From Carposina sasakii (lineage: Eukaryota; Arthropoda; Insecta; Lepidoptera; Carposinidae), in the NCBI GenBank assembly GCA_014607495.2, contig CP053162.1, forward strand, positions 930,001 to 994,000: DNA of 64,000 bases, given 5' to 3'. Both the position numbers and the translations under genes were made by a program. The notes beneath the pieces are model-generated. The model was not told the DNA's origin. It saw only the letters and a list, made by a program, of their open reading frames with translations, and ran no database searches. Below are positions 30,618-42,136 of the stretch, piece after piece (the first letter of the stretch is position 1; the number at the start of each line of letters is the position of its first letter).

Positions 30618-33600
30618 ATGGCGGTGGCAATAAATAAAGGTAATTTGCTGTGACTCACATCATGTATTTTAATATTTTAACTGTTTCATAACGCGAGAAT
30701 CGCTTCAACCGAGTTTCATTCTACAATAACATGTTTTAAAAGTGAAAGTCGAGACTTGAACTTGGACTTCGAACAACATTGCAGCGTGAGTGTGTTCCAT
30801 AGTATAGTTCCGTTGGACGATGGCGCTAGTAACTATGGGTGTGGCCACATTTTCTGTACTCATCCTAAAAATTTTAGTTCCGAAATCAGGCATAGGAGAA
30901 GAGTTATTCTATGAAACGGACGTAGTCGCATGGTCATAGAGGAATTAGAAGGCTTATTCCTCTATGGCATGGTTGAGAAAATGTGGTCAGTTACGATTAA
31001 AGTCCGTTTCATAGAATAACCCCTATGACTGATTTTGGAACTAACTTTTTTTTGTATAGAGTAACACAGATAAAGTAGTCATATAAATAATTAACTATTA
31101 TAGCGCCATCCTTCAATGGAACTACTTATTTAGTAAAACGCACTCTACCTAGGTAGGATAGGTGTGTGATTTCCTTGATCTGATATGCATTGAAGGTCAT
31201 CCAAAGATATTTAGGTACCTACCTAGGGGTATCGTCTGAGATAGGTACCTAACAAAAAAAACATTGGATAATGTATTAACATTTGAACATTGCATATAAA
31301 ATAAAGATAAACGGCAATCCAAAATAGGTATAAACTAACCTGATGATAATTTATTTTTAAAGTACTCGTACCTAGGTAAAGTGAAACAAAATGCTCAAGC
31401 TTACGAATTGATGCAAATCAGTCAGTTAGAAAACAGACAAAATCGCTGCATTTTGTAGCACGCGATCATTGTAATATTCGTGATGATTTAGTCCCAAGAA
31501 ATGCTGTCTACATGGTCAATAATGATCGTTTATCCAATGATATTTAGGGTCACTGACCACTTTGAACCTTGTTACTATTCAAGGTAAATACCACACGCTT
31601 GAAAATATTTTCTGTACAAGCTCATAGGCAATGGGCATTTTCTGATGTTTCATACGTTACGGAAGACAATAAAATAACGTGGCTCTCCCTGGCGAGTTGC
31701 AACTAAACCTTCAAATGAAAAAATACTTATACATGTTGTAACAAAAAGGGTATGTTAAGCGAAAAGCTACGTAAATAGCCCACTGTATAGAACCTATCCA
31801 CAAAATTTGAGACTCGAAATCACATGTTCATTTTTCCCGATAGTATGGAGAATTTTCAAATATCTCAGGAATTTTCATACAATCTTGAAAAATAAACATG
31901 TGATTTCTAGTCTCGAATTTTGTGAATAGGTTCTCTACAGTGGGCTATTTACGTAGCTTTTCGCTTAAAAACCTCTTTTTATTACATCCTGTATGCATAG
32001 ACACGTGTTCCCCAAATGAGATAGCCAGAACTTCAGGATCATATAGAAGATGCCACAGGCACGTTAAGCATAGCAGGTACAGGATATAATCTATACATAT
32101 AATAAAAATGTACCGGATCGCTCTCTGTACATGGAAGATATATGAGAAAAAATATTATAGGAGACCTTTATCAACGCAATAGAACCCAAAACGATGATTT
32201 TTGGAATTTTGATTTTTGGAATTTTTGTCTGTTTGTCGTTTTGTCTGTGCATTTGTGCACGCTAATCTCAGAAACGGCTGAACCGATTTCGATGCAGTTT
32301 TCAGGAATATATTGTGACAGGTCCCACTTAACATATAGGCTTTTACTTTTTATCCCGGGAAAATGTTTTTATCCCGGATAAGTTTAAGTGGTAAATAGTT
32401 GCTTATGTTGTAATAATCTTAGTTATTGTCAACCGTTTGTTACCCAAATAAAATAAATAAAAATAATTTCGACATTTTGTTTTTTCTGTAGTCCACGCGG
32501 ACGGAGTCGCGGGCGTCCACTAGTCAGTCATAAGTTGCTAGCTTATCGCCTGGGAAAATACCCGACTTCCTTAGTCGATTCTTACGACATGCTCGACTTA
32601 CGACTGAAAGACATCCTCAGACGTACGGTCTACGTATTTCAGGTGTTTTCATAGTAGCGGCCAAGCGCACTCCATTCGGCCGAATGGGGAGCAAGTTCAA
32701 GGACATGCACCCCTCTGATCTCCTGGCTGCATCAGCGAAGGAGACCTTCCAGTCCTCCGGCATCGCTCCTGCTTTGGTCGACACCGTCAATATTGGTCTG
32801 GTCAATGCTGTAAGTTAAGGGTCTAAAACTAGTTCATCAGCATTGTCATTACCTCAATTGCATTTCTTTCCCTATCTATCTTGGGATTTCCGTCCATCAG
32901 CATACGTAATGTAAATAGTAAGGAATAGGTACCTACCTCATCCTTAGAGCACTCTCACCCGTAATTCATGAAAAATGTACCAAATGATCTGGTGCTGGGA
33001 ATGCAGTTTTAGTTGTTTTTACCATACGTTGTTTATCGCTTCGGTGGGTATTCTTTATCTTTCCAAACAATGTTTTGTAGATCAGCGGATCTTCAGATGG
33101 TGGTCTTGCTCCTCGACATGCTGCTCTGAAGTCAGGAGTTCCTCAAGAGATACCGGTTCTTGGTGTGAACAGACTTTGCGGGTCAGGCTTCCAAGCTGTG
33201 ATTAACAGTGCTCAGGTAAGTGTTCCTTCGTCCTTATGTTTCGTATATTCCTACATATTGACCAGACCGAATTTATAATTTCTTACTTCCTGCAGAGGTT
33301 TTGACTCCGTAATCGTTGTTCTTCTCTTCAAAGATTTAATTTCAACTGTAAAATGATTAAATACCGGGAATGATACATAACACAGCATGTTTCTCTTGCA
33401 GGATATAATAACAGGAGCGGCACAAGTCTCCCTTGCTGGAGGTACAGAGAACATGTCAGCATTGCCGTTCATTGTAAGGAACGTACGATTCGGCATTCCA
33501 CTGGGCACTAACCTTGAGTTTGAGGACTCTCTCACCTCGAGCTCTTTAGATACATATTGCAACTTCAACATGCCACAAACAGCTGAGAACTTGGCGCAAA

Positions 33601-35687
33601 AATATGAAATACAAAGGGCAGAAGTGGACGATTTTTCTCTGCAATCACAGAAGAGATGGAAAGCTGGTAAGCTTATTAAATTACCTAATAAATAAGTCAT
33701 ATTATTGTGTCTACCACTGAGTTAGCGAAATCTAATTGCAAATATCTTTTTAAAGCGCAAGATGCTGGTGTTTTCAAGGAGGAAATTGCTCCAGTAACTG
33801 TGAAGGTTAAAAAGCAAAACGTCGTGGTTGATGTAGACGAACATCCTCGTCCAGAGACTACAATTGAAGGGCTGAATAAACTGCCGGTTCTGTTTAGGAA
33901 AGGAGGCGTAGTAACAGCTGGAAACTCTTCTGTAAGTTTCAACAATAATCTAGCATGATTATTGCAATCAAAAGAAACTACATCTAAAATAGACTTTCTT
34001 ACAAAGCGAAGATTTTCTGTTTCCCAAATAATATAGTAGATCACACGATTGCTTATAAAAAAACCATTTAAACCGAAACTTTCTTCCAGGGTGTGAACGA
34101 CGGTGCTGGATCTCTGATATTAGCCAGTGAAGAAGCAGTAAAGCAGAACAGTTTGAAACCACTTGCGCGTCTGTTGGGATGGTCTTACGTCGGAGTGGAC
34201 CCAGCTCACATGGGCATCGGACCTGTGCCTGCCATTCAAAACTTGCTGAAGGCTACCAAACTTACTTTGAATGACATCGATTTGTTTGAGGTAACGGATT
34301 CTTATTAGTCCCATTCCAAACGAAATCGTGACTTTACTGTCCTCTTTTTAAAATTGGAAAATGTCTCTACCTATATTTTTTCCCAGATTAACGAGGCCTT
34401 TGCTGCTCAAACCTTGGCGTGCGCCAAAGAGCTCAAACTAGACCAGAGCAAGTTGAACGTTAATGGAGGAGCCATCGCTCTCGGACATCCGCTCGCTGCT
34501 ACTGGAGCTAGAATTACTGCACATTTAGCTTACGAATTAAGGTATTTTAGAACTAGGTGTTCGACAATACTTCTAACATGAGTGGCATGTGTGAATGTAA
34601 ACTGATATGACAGGTCATCATTATAACTGAATATTAGCGAATACTTATACTATATTACTAGCTGACCCGGCAAACGTTGTTTTGCCATGTAAAAGGGGTT
34701 TATCCTAGAGGGGTGAAAATTCATGGTTGTATGTATTTTTGTATGCTGTATCATAAAAAAATAAAAACAAAAAATTTTGGGGTGGACCATCCTTAACATT
34801 TAGGGGGATGAAAAATAGATGTTGTCCGATTCTCCACCCTAACCGATATGCATGCTAAGATTTACGAAAATCGGTCGAGCCGTTTCGGAGGAGTTTAACT
34901 TCTAACACCGTGACACGAGAATTTTATATATTAGATATAACTAGTGGACGCCCGCGACTCCGTCCGCGTGGACTACAAAAAAAAAAAACAAAGTGTCGAA
35001 ATTATCCGGGATAAAAACATTTTCCCGGGATAAAAAGTAGCCTATATGTTAAGTGGGACCTGTCACAATATATTCCTGAAAACTGCATCGAAATCGATTC
35101 AGCCGTTTCTGAGATTAGCGTGCACAAACGCACAGACAAACCGACAAACAGACAAAAATTTCAAAAATCAATCCTTTGGGTACTACTGCGTTGATAACGG
35201 TCTCCTGTAATATTTTTATCTCTCGTATCTTCCATGTACAGACAGCGATCCGTTACATTTTTATTATATGTATAGTTATAGATAGACACGGGTGTTCCCG
35301 GAATGGGGTAGCCGGAACAGAGTCACGTTTAGCAGAGCTCTTATTCTCTCTTATCGCCTAAGAGAATGCCCGAGTTCCTTAGTGGACGTTCAAGACATGT
35401 ACAGAAGTAGATGCAGCTGATGTATTCTATTATTCTATAGTGAAGCCCCGAATCAGCGGATATATTAGTGAATATCTGTCAAATTTCTTTTACCTGGAAA
35501 ACTACAACAATTTTGATGTTTTCCTAATTAAGTCTTTTCTTTATAATTTTGGGATTGACTGACTTAATTTTTGGAGCTCAATCACAATCTTTGCCTTTTT
35601 TACAGACGTCGTGGCTTGAAAAGAGGCATCGGATCCGCTTGCATCGGAGGAGGACAAGGCATCGCACTGCTGATTGAGAGCTTGTAA
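30618..35687 (+). CDS. ACAA2: 3-ketoacyl-CoA thiolase, ACAA2 type, copy 2
   Basis: Eight exons join in frame: 30618-30639, 32643-32809, 33081-33215, 33402-33666, 33756-33931, 34090-34290, 34387-34541 and 35606-35687 (TAA at 35685). The product has 400 residues. Intron positions and phases (1,0,0,1,0,0,2) equal those of copy 1, so it arose by DNA-level tandem duplication. Active-site residues are intact: C96 in RLCGSGFQ, N324 in NEAFAAQ, H356 in GHPLAATG and C386 in CIGGGQG. Compared with copy 1 it has two extra codons in exon 6 and one in exon 3. It should catalyse the same thiolytic step. Introns 1 and 7 carry Helitrons and a MITE; introns 3-6 are short. Confidence 0.94.
30795..31145. repeat. 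Palindromic MITE in thiolase 2 intron 1
   Basis: The end TAGTTCCGTTGGACGATGGCG is mirrored by GCGCCATCCTTCAATGGAACTA. Internal segments (GTTATTCTATGAAACGGACG) are also mirrored. Pieces recur at 57455-57530 and 58745-58800. Confidence 0.7.
31733..31993. repeat. Palindromic MITE family A copy
   Basis: Both arms are present: left GTAACAAAAAGGGTATG and right CTTTTTATTACATCCTGTATG. The termini have mutated (ATGTTG in place of AGGGTG). Confidence 0.8.
32090..32523 (+). mobile_element. Non-autonomous Helitron
   Basis: It starts TCTATACATATAATAAAAATG and ends with the hairpin CGCGGACGGAGTCGCGG and GCGTCCACTAG. It sits between A and T. It lies about 120 bp upstream of thiolase 2 exon 2. Confidence 0.85.
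34941..35282 (-). mobile_element. Non-autonomous Helitron
   Basis: On the minus strand it starts TCTATAACTATAC and ends GCGTCCACTAG with the GC hairpin. Flanking bases are the expected A and T. It is in thiolase 2 intron 7. The preceding 34655-34935 is another dispersed repeat (AGCTGACCCGGCAAACGTTG). Confidence 0.85.
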
Positions 35688-35773
35688 AATAAAAATAATT
35701 ATGTAAAATTATAAATTACATTTGTAAATATTTTCTAAGACTGATACTAGTCCTGTTTAATGATAAGTATAAA

Positions 35774-35779
35774 AATAAA
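35774..35779 (+). terminator. Poly(A) signal of thiolase copy 2
   Basis: AATAAA lies 87 bp past the stop of copy 2. Confidence 0.75.
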
Positions 35780-35898
35780 CCTTTCGCGTTTCTGAGTACC
35801 TAAGCATTTACTCTGATCCTCTTCCCAATTTCGTCAAAATCGATCAATCGCAGACTACTGAATCACAAGATATTCCATACCCACGTTTAACATAATAT

Positions 35899-36267
35899 AC
35901 AGGATGATTTTTGGTCGTCAACGTTCCCGAAAACTACGGAATCTCCTCATCATCACGATCATTTTTCTCCATGGAAGCATACCTGGGAAGTGTCTGGTTT
36001 CCAAAATATTAGGGTCCAAAGTTGAGTAAATAGACTGCGTTTTTCTGCATAAATGCACATAGACGCGTGTAGCAAGATTTTTTCACGAAAAATAGTTAAT
36101 ATCTGTCTATAAAAAAGTACAACATAAACACTAGACACTATAAATTTCGCCCGATCAAGTAATTAAAAAAAAAAATTCTCAGCATTTTTTTTTGCATAAA
36201 CTTACTTTATTTCATGTATAGAATACGTACCCTTCGTTAAAGGTGGCCACAAAAAATCATCCTGTAT
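35899..36267 (+). repeat. MITE family B copy
   Basis: It starts ACAGGATGATTTTTGGTCGTC and ends with the inverse-like AAAAAATCATCCTGTA. It sits between thiolase copies 2 and 3. Confidence 0.8.
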
Positions 36268-36822
36268 AGATACTAAGACAGACGTGACAGATCAGTTACA
36301 AGTAGCTAGCCAATCGCCCGAGAGAATGCCCCTGAATTCTTTATATGACTCTGGACGACTCGCACGAGAGGAGATGCAGCTGACGTATTCTGAAAAGCCC
36401 CGAATTGGCACAGGTCCTATGGTGTGCAACAGAGGGCGGTTCCAGACTTGGATCATCACTCGGTCATACTCAACTTTCATTTTAGGCTGAGGGTCCAATA
36501 TGGTAAACTGCGATAAGCTTGTGCTTTAGCTGGCCTGAGAATCAGGGGGTAGTCATCATAACCCCCATGACCATCCCCCTGGTTTCGCCCTTGCACAGGT
36601 CACATGGTAGAAACTGAGCCAGAAAAGGGCGTGTCAGCGTGTCACGTTTGCTAATTCGATGACTATATTTTGTTTGTCCTATCTCCATTAAATGATATCT
36701 ACATACATACTTATCAACATAATGTTCTTTACCATGTCAACAAAGCTGATAAACAAGACGCTAAAACTCGAATAGTTGTTGAAAAACATTGGAGTGTGAA
36801 CAACAAGTATTAAAATATTGGA

Positions 36823-39800
36823 ATGGCGAAGTCTAAAGGTCAGTTTATTACTGTTACTTATTATGTATCTCGCAGTCCTGCCTACCCCATTTCGAAAACA
36901 TAGCCGTATCATTTTTTTTCTTTTTTTTTTCACACACTTCACAACAAATTGACCTAGTCCCACATTAAGATCCCTAAGGTCTTGTGTCGTGGGTACTAAG
37001 CAACGATATATAAGGATAAGTATAGAAACGTCCATGACTCGGAAACAAATATCAATATTCATCATATCAATGTTTGCACCTACCGGGATTCGAACCCAGG
37101 ACCTATGGCGTCGCAGGCAGGGCCACTACCAACTACACCAATCGGTCGTCGATTGGTGTAGTTGTATGTATGTGTTGATGGTATTATGTTGGTTAGTAAG
37201 TATAAACTTGTTTCTATAATTATTATTATTAATGGTAATCTTTAATTATTATTATTATACTACAAGTATGTATTTATAATTTTAAAGAAACTCACAATAT
37301 TCCAGGTGTTTTCATTATTGGCGCGAAACGCACGCCAGTTTGTAAATATGGCGGCTCATTTCGAGAGGTGCCGTCATCGCATCTGTTTGCGGCGGCCGCT
37401 CAAGATGCCTTAGTTTGCGCCGATTTAGATCCTAAATTCGTCGATCAAACGGTCGTTGGAAATGTCAATTATGTAAGTCTAGCGCAGCACAAACACATGA
37501 ACAAAAAGATTTCCGGTATTTCGAGCCGGATGAGTCACAAAATTTATCACACGTCCCAAATCGATGATATTGAATTTTTCCCATTTCTTTATTAATAATT
37601 TTATGATATTTTGTTTGTTTTCTAGCTGAGCCAGTGCGATGGTGGTAAAACTCCAAGATACTGTGGCCTATATACCGGCGTGCCTATCGAGAAGCCTGCA
37701 TTGGGAGTGAACAAAGCCTGCGGATCTGGTATACAAGCAATCATCACAAGTACAGTGGTATGCGATGCGATAAAATAAAATGATATATAACATAACGGTG
37801 TAAACTTATTCATGGTTCTGGGATACCAACTATTTTATTTAACACTCACCCGTTTGGTATCAGCAGAGTAGAATAGCACCACCCCATCCTATCGTAAGGG
37901 GCGATTAAGGGTTTCCGGGAGGTGGCCTCCCGTGTTGGCAACATACTCTGCAGTCACCAACCCGCCTATAACTATGGGCAAAAAGCCTACGTATAGCAGG
38001 GGACTGATGCGATGATTTTTAAACCGCTATTTTCTTTCAGGATATTATGACGAATCTAGCAAAGATATCACTCACAGGCGGTACAGAAGTCATGTCCAGT
38101 CAACCTCTCCTCGTTCGAAACTTCAGATTTGGCACAACCCTGGGAACCAACTATCAAGTTGAAGATTATATAGAGAAGCAACACCTCGACTCATACAGTG
38201 GACTAACGTTACATAGAATGGCAGAAGACGTTGCAAGGAGAAATGGCATAACCAGAGAGGACGTTGATAAATACGCCATGGAAAGTCTTTCTAAATGGAA
38301 GGCAGGTAAAGATTCCTGTTTCTTATTAAAGCATACTTAATATTGGTTTAAGAAAGAAGTGTGTGGCGAAGATGACTTTTGTAATAATGGCAAAACATTA
38401 ATTTTCAGCTGACCAAGAAGGGCTATTTAACAAAGAAATAGTCAGTATAGGAGTGACCTTGAAGAAAAAGAACGTAACCGTAGAACAGGACGAGATAGCC
38501 AACCCAAACACTACTGAAGAAGAACTACGCCAAATGCCAAGCTTAGTTGAAGATGGAACAGTGGTTACAGCAGGAAATTCTTCGGTAAAACTCCATCATA
38601 TTTCTTTCTTAAACTGGCAAGTATCGCGACTTCTGTATGATGCTTTGAATTCATTATTTTAGGCGCCAGCAGACGGAGCATCAGCAATAATATTAGCAGA
38701 CGAAGAATCTATTACCAGCCATAGCCTCAGACCGCTCGCCAGGATATCTGGATGGAGTACCTTGGGAGTAGATCCTGCCGAAACTGGTACAGCAGCAGTG
38801 CCGGCTGTTAGGCAGTTGCTGGAGAAACAGGGGTTGGGAATTGATGATGTAGATCTGTTTGAGGTGAGATTACAGACGACAGCATGATATTTAATTTTAC
38901 AACACATTAACCCAGCCCCACTGTAAGATCCCTAAGGTCTTGTCTCGTGGGTACTAAGCAACGGTGTATAAATAAATACATTGATAGGATTCGAACCCAG
39001 GACCTACAGCGCGGTGGGAAGGGTCACTAACTACAAAAATCGGCCGCCAATTAAACGCCTGATACAATCCCTTTGTTTGTTTGGTACTTTTTCACGCTTT
39101 ATTTACTAAACTAATATACATAAGGTAGGCAGAGTACCAATTACTCAACTTATCTTCTAGAAATTTTGAAAACATATAGTTAGGAGTCGTCAGCCTCCGC
39201 TGCAGTCCACGGACTGGATTGCTGGACGTAGGCCACCCGCAAAGCACGCCACACGGCCCGATCTCCCGTTTTTGCCATCCAGTCACTATCAGCCGCCCTC
39301 TTTAGCCCGGGATAGTATGGCGGCCGGGAACTGGGGGCCCTTTTTTATGAACGTTTTTTTCTGGGGCGTTTTTGCCCATAGTCACCACGCTGGGCAAGCG
39401 GGTTGGTGACCGCAGTTTGTATTTTGGACTTTGTTGTCAGCACGGGAGGCGCTGCTGCCTTCCTCCCGGAAACCCTTAATCGCCTCGTACGATACCCACG
39501 GGCAGGCATGGGGTGGTTCGCACTCTACTCTGCCGGAACCACGCGGCGAGTTAGGAGTACGGAGGACGTAAACTACATTCTGTAGTCCACGCGATCTACA
39601 ACAGCTAGTTTACTTTTACAATTTCCAGATCAACGAAACCTTCGCGTCGCAGGTGCTTGCCTCGATATCTCAGCTTCAGATAGACCCTCGAAAGGTGAAC
39701 GTCAGCGGAGGAGCACTGGCTCTAGGGCATCCGGTAGCCGCCACCGGCGCTCGAATGGTGACGCATCTAGTGCATTTAATGAGGTGACAGCAAAAAAATA

Positions 39801-40223
39801 AATATTTCCTCACTTCACATAACCTTGGGACTAGTTTAAAATCTCACACGGCCTTCCATCTCCTTAAATGCAGCTGATGTATTCTAGTAAAGCCCCATAT
39901 CAGCACAGGACCATTGTCAATTTCTTTTTAGTAATTAGGAGTATATGTTCACTAAGGAAAATGCCCAATAAGTAGCGGTAGGCTCACTTATAGCAGGCAT
40001 TAGACTTAATAGGCTAATGGGTGAAAAGTGGGCATGTAAGTTGCACACTTTTGTCCAACCTCTTTGGTTATAATTAGCATGTATTTGCTAAGGAGCTAAA
40101 TAAACAAAATATGTATTTACATCACCAATTTATAATTACAGAAAAAACAACATGAAGAGAGCTGTAGCCGCTTCAAGCTGTGGAGGAGGGCAGGGGGTGG
40201 CGATAATGTTAGAAAATGTCTAA
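36823..40223 (+). CDS. 3-ketoacyl-CoA thiolase-like, copy 3 (diverged)
   Basis: Eight exons join in frame: 36823-36838, 37306-37472, 37626-37757, 38041-38305, 38409-38584, 38663-38863, 39629-39783 and 40142-40223 (TAA at 40221). The product has 397 residues, with exactly the intron phases of copies 1 and 2. It is the most diverged member: RLCGSGFQ is KACGSGIQ, NEAFAAQ is NETFASQ, GHPL is GHPV and the C-terminal CIGGGQG is CGGGQG within ASSCGGGQG. The catalytic C93, N321, H353 and C384 are all kept, so it should be an active thiolase, perhaps with altered substrate range. It ends tail-to-tail with BRK1. Confidence 0.92.
36955..37145 (-). repeat. tRNA-derived SINE, family 2, minus copy
   Basis: On the plus strand it reads GGGATTCGAACCCAGGACC (inverse B box) and ACTACACCAATCGG (inverse A box). 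A short inverted repeat of the head follows, TCGATTGGTGTAG. It is in intron 1 of thiolase copy 3. Confidence 0.75.
37870..38010 (+). repeat. RTE-like 3' tail, degenerate
   Basis: GGGTTTCCGGGAGGTGGCC and CAACCCGCCTATAAC, then CTACGTATAGCAGGGGACTG, resemble the RTE 3' region. It lies about 30 bp upstream of exon 4 of thiolase copy 3. Confidence 0.6.
38905..39050 (-). repeat. tRNA-derived SINE, family 2, minus copy
   Basis: GATTCGAACCCAGGACCTAC is the inverse B box. The body CCCTAAGGTCTTGTCTCGTGG matches that at 36960. Confidence 0.7.
39180..39560 (-). repeat. RTE-like 3' region, minus copy
   Basis: CAGTCCACGGACTGGATTGCTGGACG opens it; CCCATAGTCACCACGCTGGGC and GGAGGCGCTGCTGCC are further segments of the same 3' region. 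It fills most of intron 6 of thiolase copy 3. Confidence 0.65.
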
Positions 40224-40538
40224 ACTACTTCTTAAGACCAATATTATACAGAACGAAACTAGGTTTTCATGTAAACATTGAGCAAAACTAAGTTAAATAT
40301 TTTTATTATAAAAGTATTGTTTCCCTTGGTATAACAGTTTTAACTTCCCTTTTTTTATTTAGTTTAAAATTTATGACAGTAAAAAATCTACACAGGTTTT
40401 ATAATGGGGCATCTCTTCGAGGGTTATTTCTGCACTCATAATAGTACGTATTCAGTATATTCAGGTAAATAAGGAGCGGAAGAGGGGGCTGTGTATGACA
40501 CAGCTGACTTTGAAGCCATGAAGATCTACTGAGGCTAG

Positions 40539-40544
40539 AATAAA
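40539..40544 (+). terminator. Poly(A) signal for thiolase copy 3
   Basis: AATAAA lies 316 bp past the stop. A second plus-strand AATAAA at 40656-40661 is an alternative that would overlap the BRK1 3' end. Confidence 0.55.
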
Positions 40545-40645
40545 TGTACTCTGTATTATGTACATTTAAAATGTAATTTTATCCTGATTGCGATATTGTT
40601 GGCAGATACTTCAAGAACAAAAATGTTATAGAATTAAAAGTGAAA

Positions 40646-40651
40646 TTTATT
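40646..40651 (-). terminator. Poly(A) signal of BRK1
   Basis: Minus-strand AATAAA, 91 bp past the BRK1 stop. It lies within 16 bp of a plus-strand AATAAA at 40656-40661. Confidence 0.65.
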
Positions 40652-40741
40652 GTATAATAAAGTCTTAAATAATATTAAATACTAGAATATAAATTAGAAA
40701 CATAATAAAAATTAACTTACTACTACATGTCTTTTAGTATG

Positions 40742-41547
40742 TTATGTCAAAGTTTCTCCTTTGGTTACCTGAAATAATTAATAGATAACTTTATTATCAC
40801 TTCAAAACTATAACCAATAATACCCAAATAGATATTTTGTAAGCATAGTTTATTTAAAAACTAGCAACCGAGTTTGACTTCACACAAGTGCAATGCTGAT
40901 ATACATATAACCCTTCCTCTTGAATCACCCTGTCTATTTAAAAAACTGCATTGGAATCCGTTATGTAGTTTAAAAGATCTAAGCATACATAGACAGATAC
41001 AGTGGGACAACTTTGTGTTTTTATAATATGTATGTGGTATTATTAATATACATAAAATTCTTCCATTACTGAGTGACTATCAGCCAATAGGTATTGTGCC
41101 CGTAGAACCCTAAAATTTGTCATAGTTCTTTGGAAAGTCTCAAGGTTATAAGGGCGTTTTTATTTATTCTCACGGGTATAAGAAAGCTTGACTAATATTT
41201 ATTGACAAACAGTAAATTACTTACGCAAGCTTCCAAATAGTCTATTTTCCTTTCCAGAGATGTTAGTTTTTCGTTTAATGTTGCGAGCCGAGATCTGCAG
41301 GACATGTCTGCAATAAACAAACAGTATAACATTACTTACTAGCACCCTAAGAAAAATGTGGACCCATGTAGTCTACGCAGCACCGTCATGGGATAACTTC
41401 AACATGATTAACAATAACTAACTTACCAAAGGAATTTAGGAAATCCGTAATCTTTTTTATGCTCCCTGTGATAACTTCGATGTATTCTCTGTTTGCCCAA
41501 TCTTGTTGTATTTGTTTCTGAATAGTTTCACGAGGTGGTGCGGACAT
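40742..41547 (-). CDS. BRK1: BRICK1 / HSPC300, WAVE complex subunit
   Basis: Three minus-strand exons: 41427-41547 (ATG at 41547), 41225-41307 and 40742-40768 (TAA at 40744). They join in frame to 76 residues, and the human protein has 75. The block [13 protein letters not shown], then [20 protein letters not shown] and the last residues VTKGETLT are nearly identical to human BRK1. It is a single long helix that forms the trimeric coil of the WAVE/SCAR complex, which activates Arp2/3 actin nucleation under Rac. The last coding exon has only nine codons including the stop, and exons 2 and 3 are below usual ORF-size cut-offs. It diverges from FOCAD and converges with thiolase copy 3. Confidence 0.96.
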
Positions 41548-42136
41548 TTTAATTTGTTTCAAATTATGGATTTATTAATTTAAGCCAAGTTAGTAATAGA
41601 AAACCACGAAAAACGAAAAGAAAGTAGTTGGTAGAAATATGGAGAAATTGAAAATATTTACTACTTTTTTGTTCGCGAAGGGCAGGCACAGAGAATATCT
41701 CGCGAAGGACTTTTATTTATTTTAAAATAACAATAATAGAACCTAAAATTAAAATTTAATATTAACTACCTATTAACTCCAAATATTTACAGGCACAGAG
41801 AGGCTGGCCGCGTTGCCCCGCTGTATGATCTTCATACACAGCCATTTCACCTTTAATTAGTTTAAGTTTTTTTTTTTATTTTTTATTTAATTTTTTTTTA
41901 AATATTTGATTAAATTTCTTCATGTTTTATTTTTATCATAATAATAATTATCATCCAGCATGATACAGAAATAACTTAACAAAACACAATGGATGCATGG
42001 ATATAGTAACCTTTGCCTTGCTTTTCGTCTAGGATAAATAGAAATAAAAACAAATTTTGAGGTTATGTTTTGTTTGTTTTGTTTTAAAACTTATATAAAA
42101 GTTTAAAAACTAATTATATATTTTCTATCCTTAAGA
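41548..42136. promoter_or_regulatory. Shared BRK1/FOCAD divergent promoter region
   Basis: The 589 bp between the two start codons must hold both 5' UTRs and promoters. It is AT-rich, with a GC-richer patch at 41795-41835. I can name no specific element. Confidence 0.5.
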
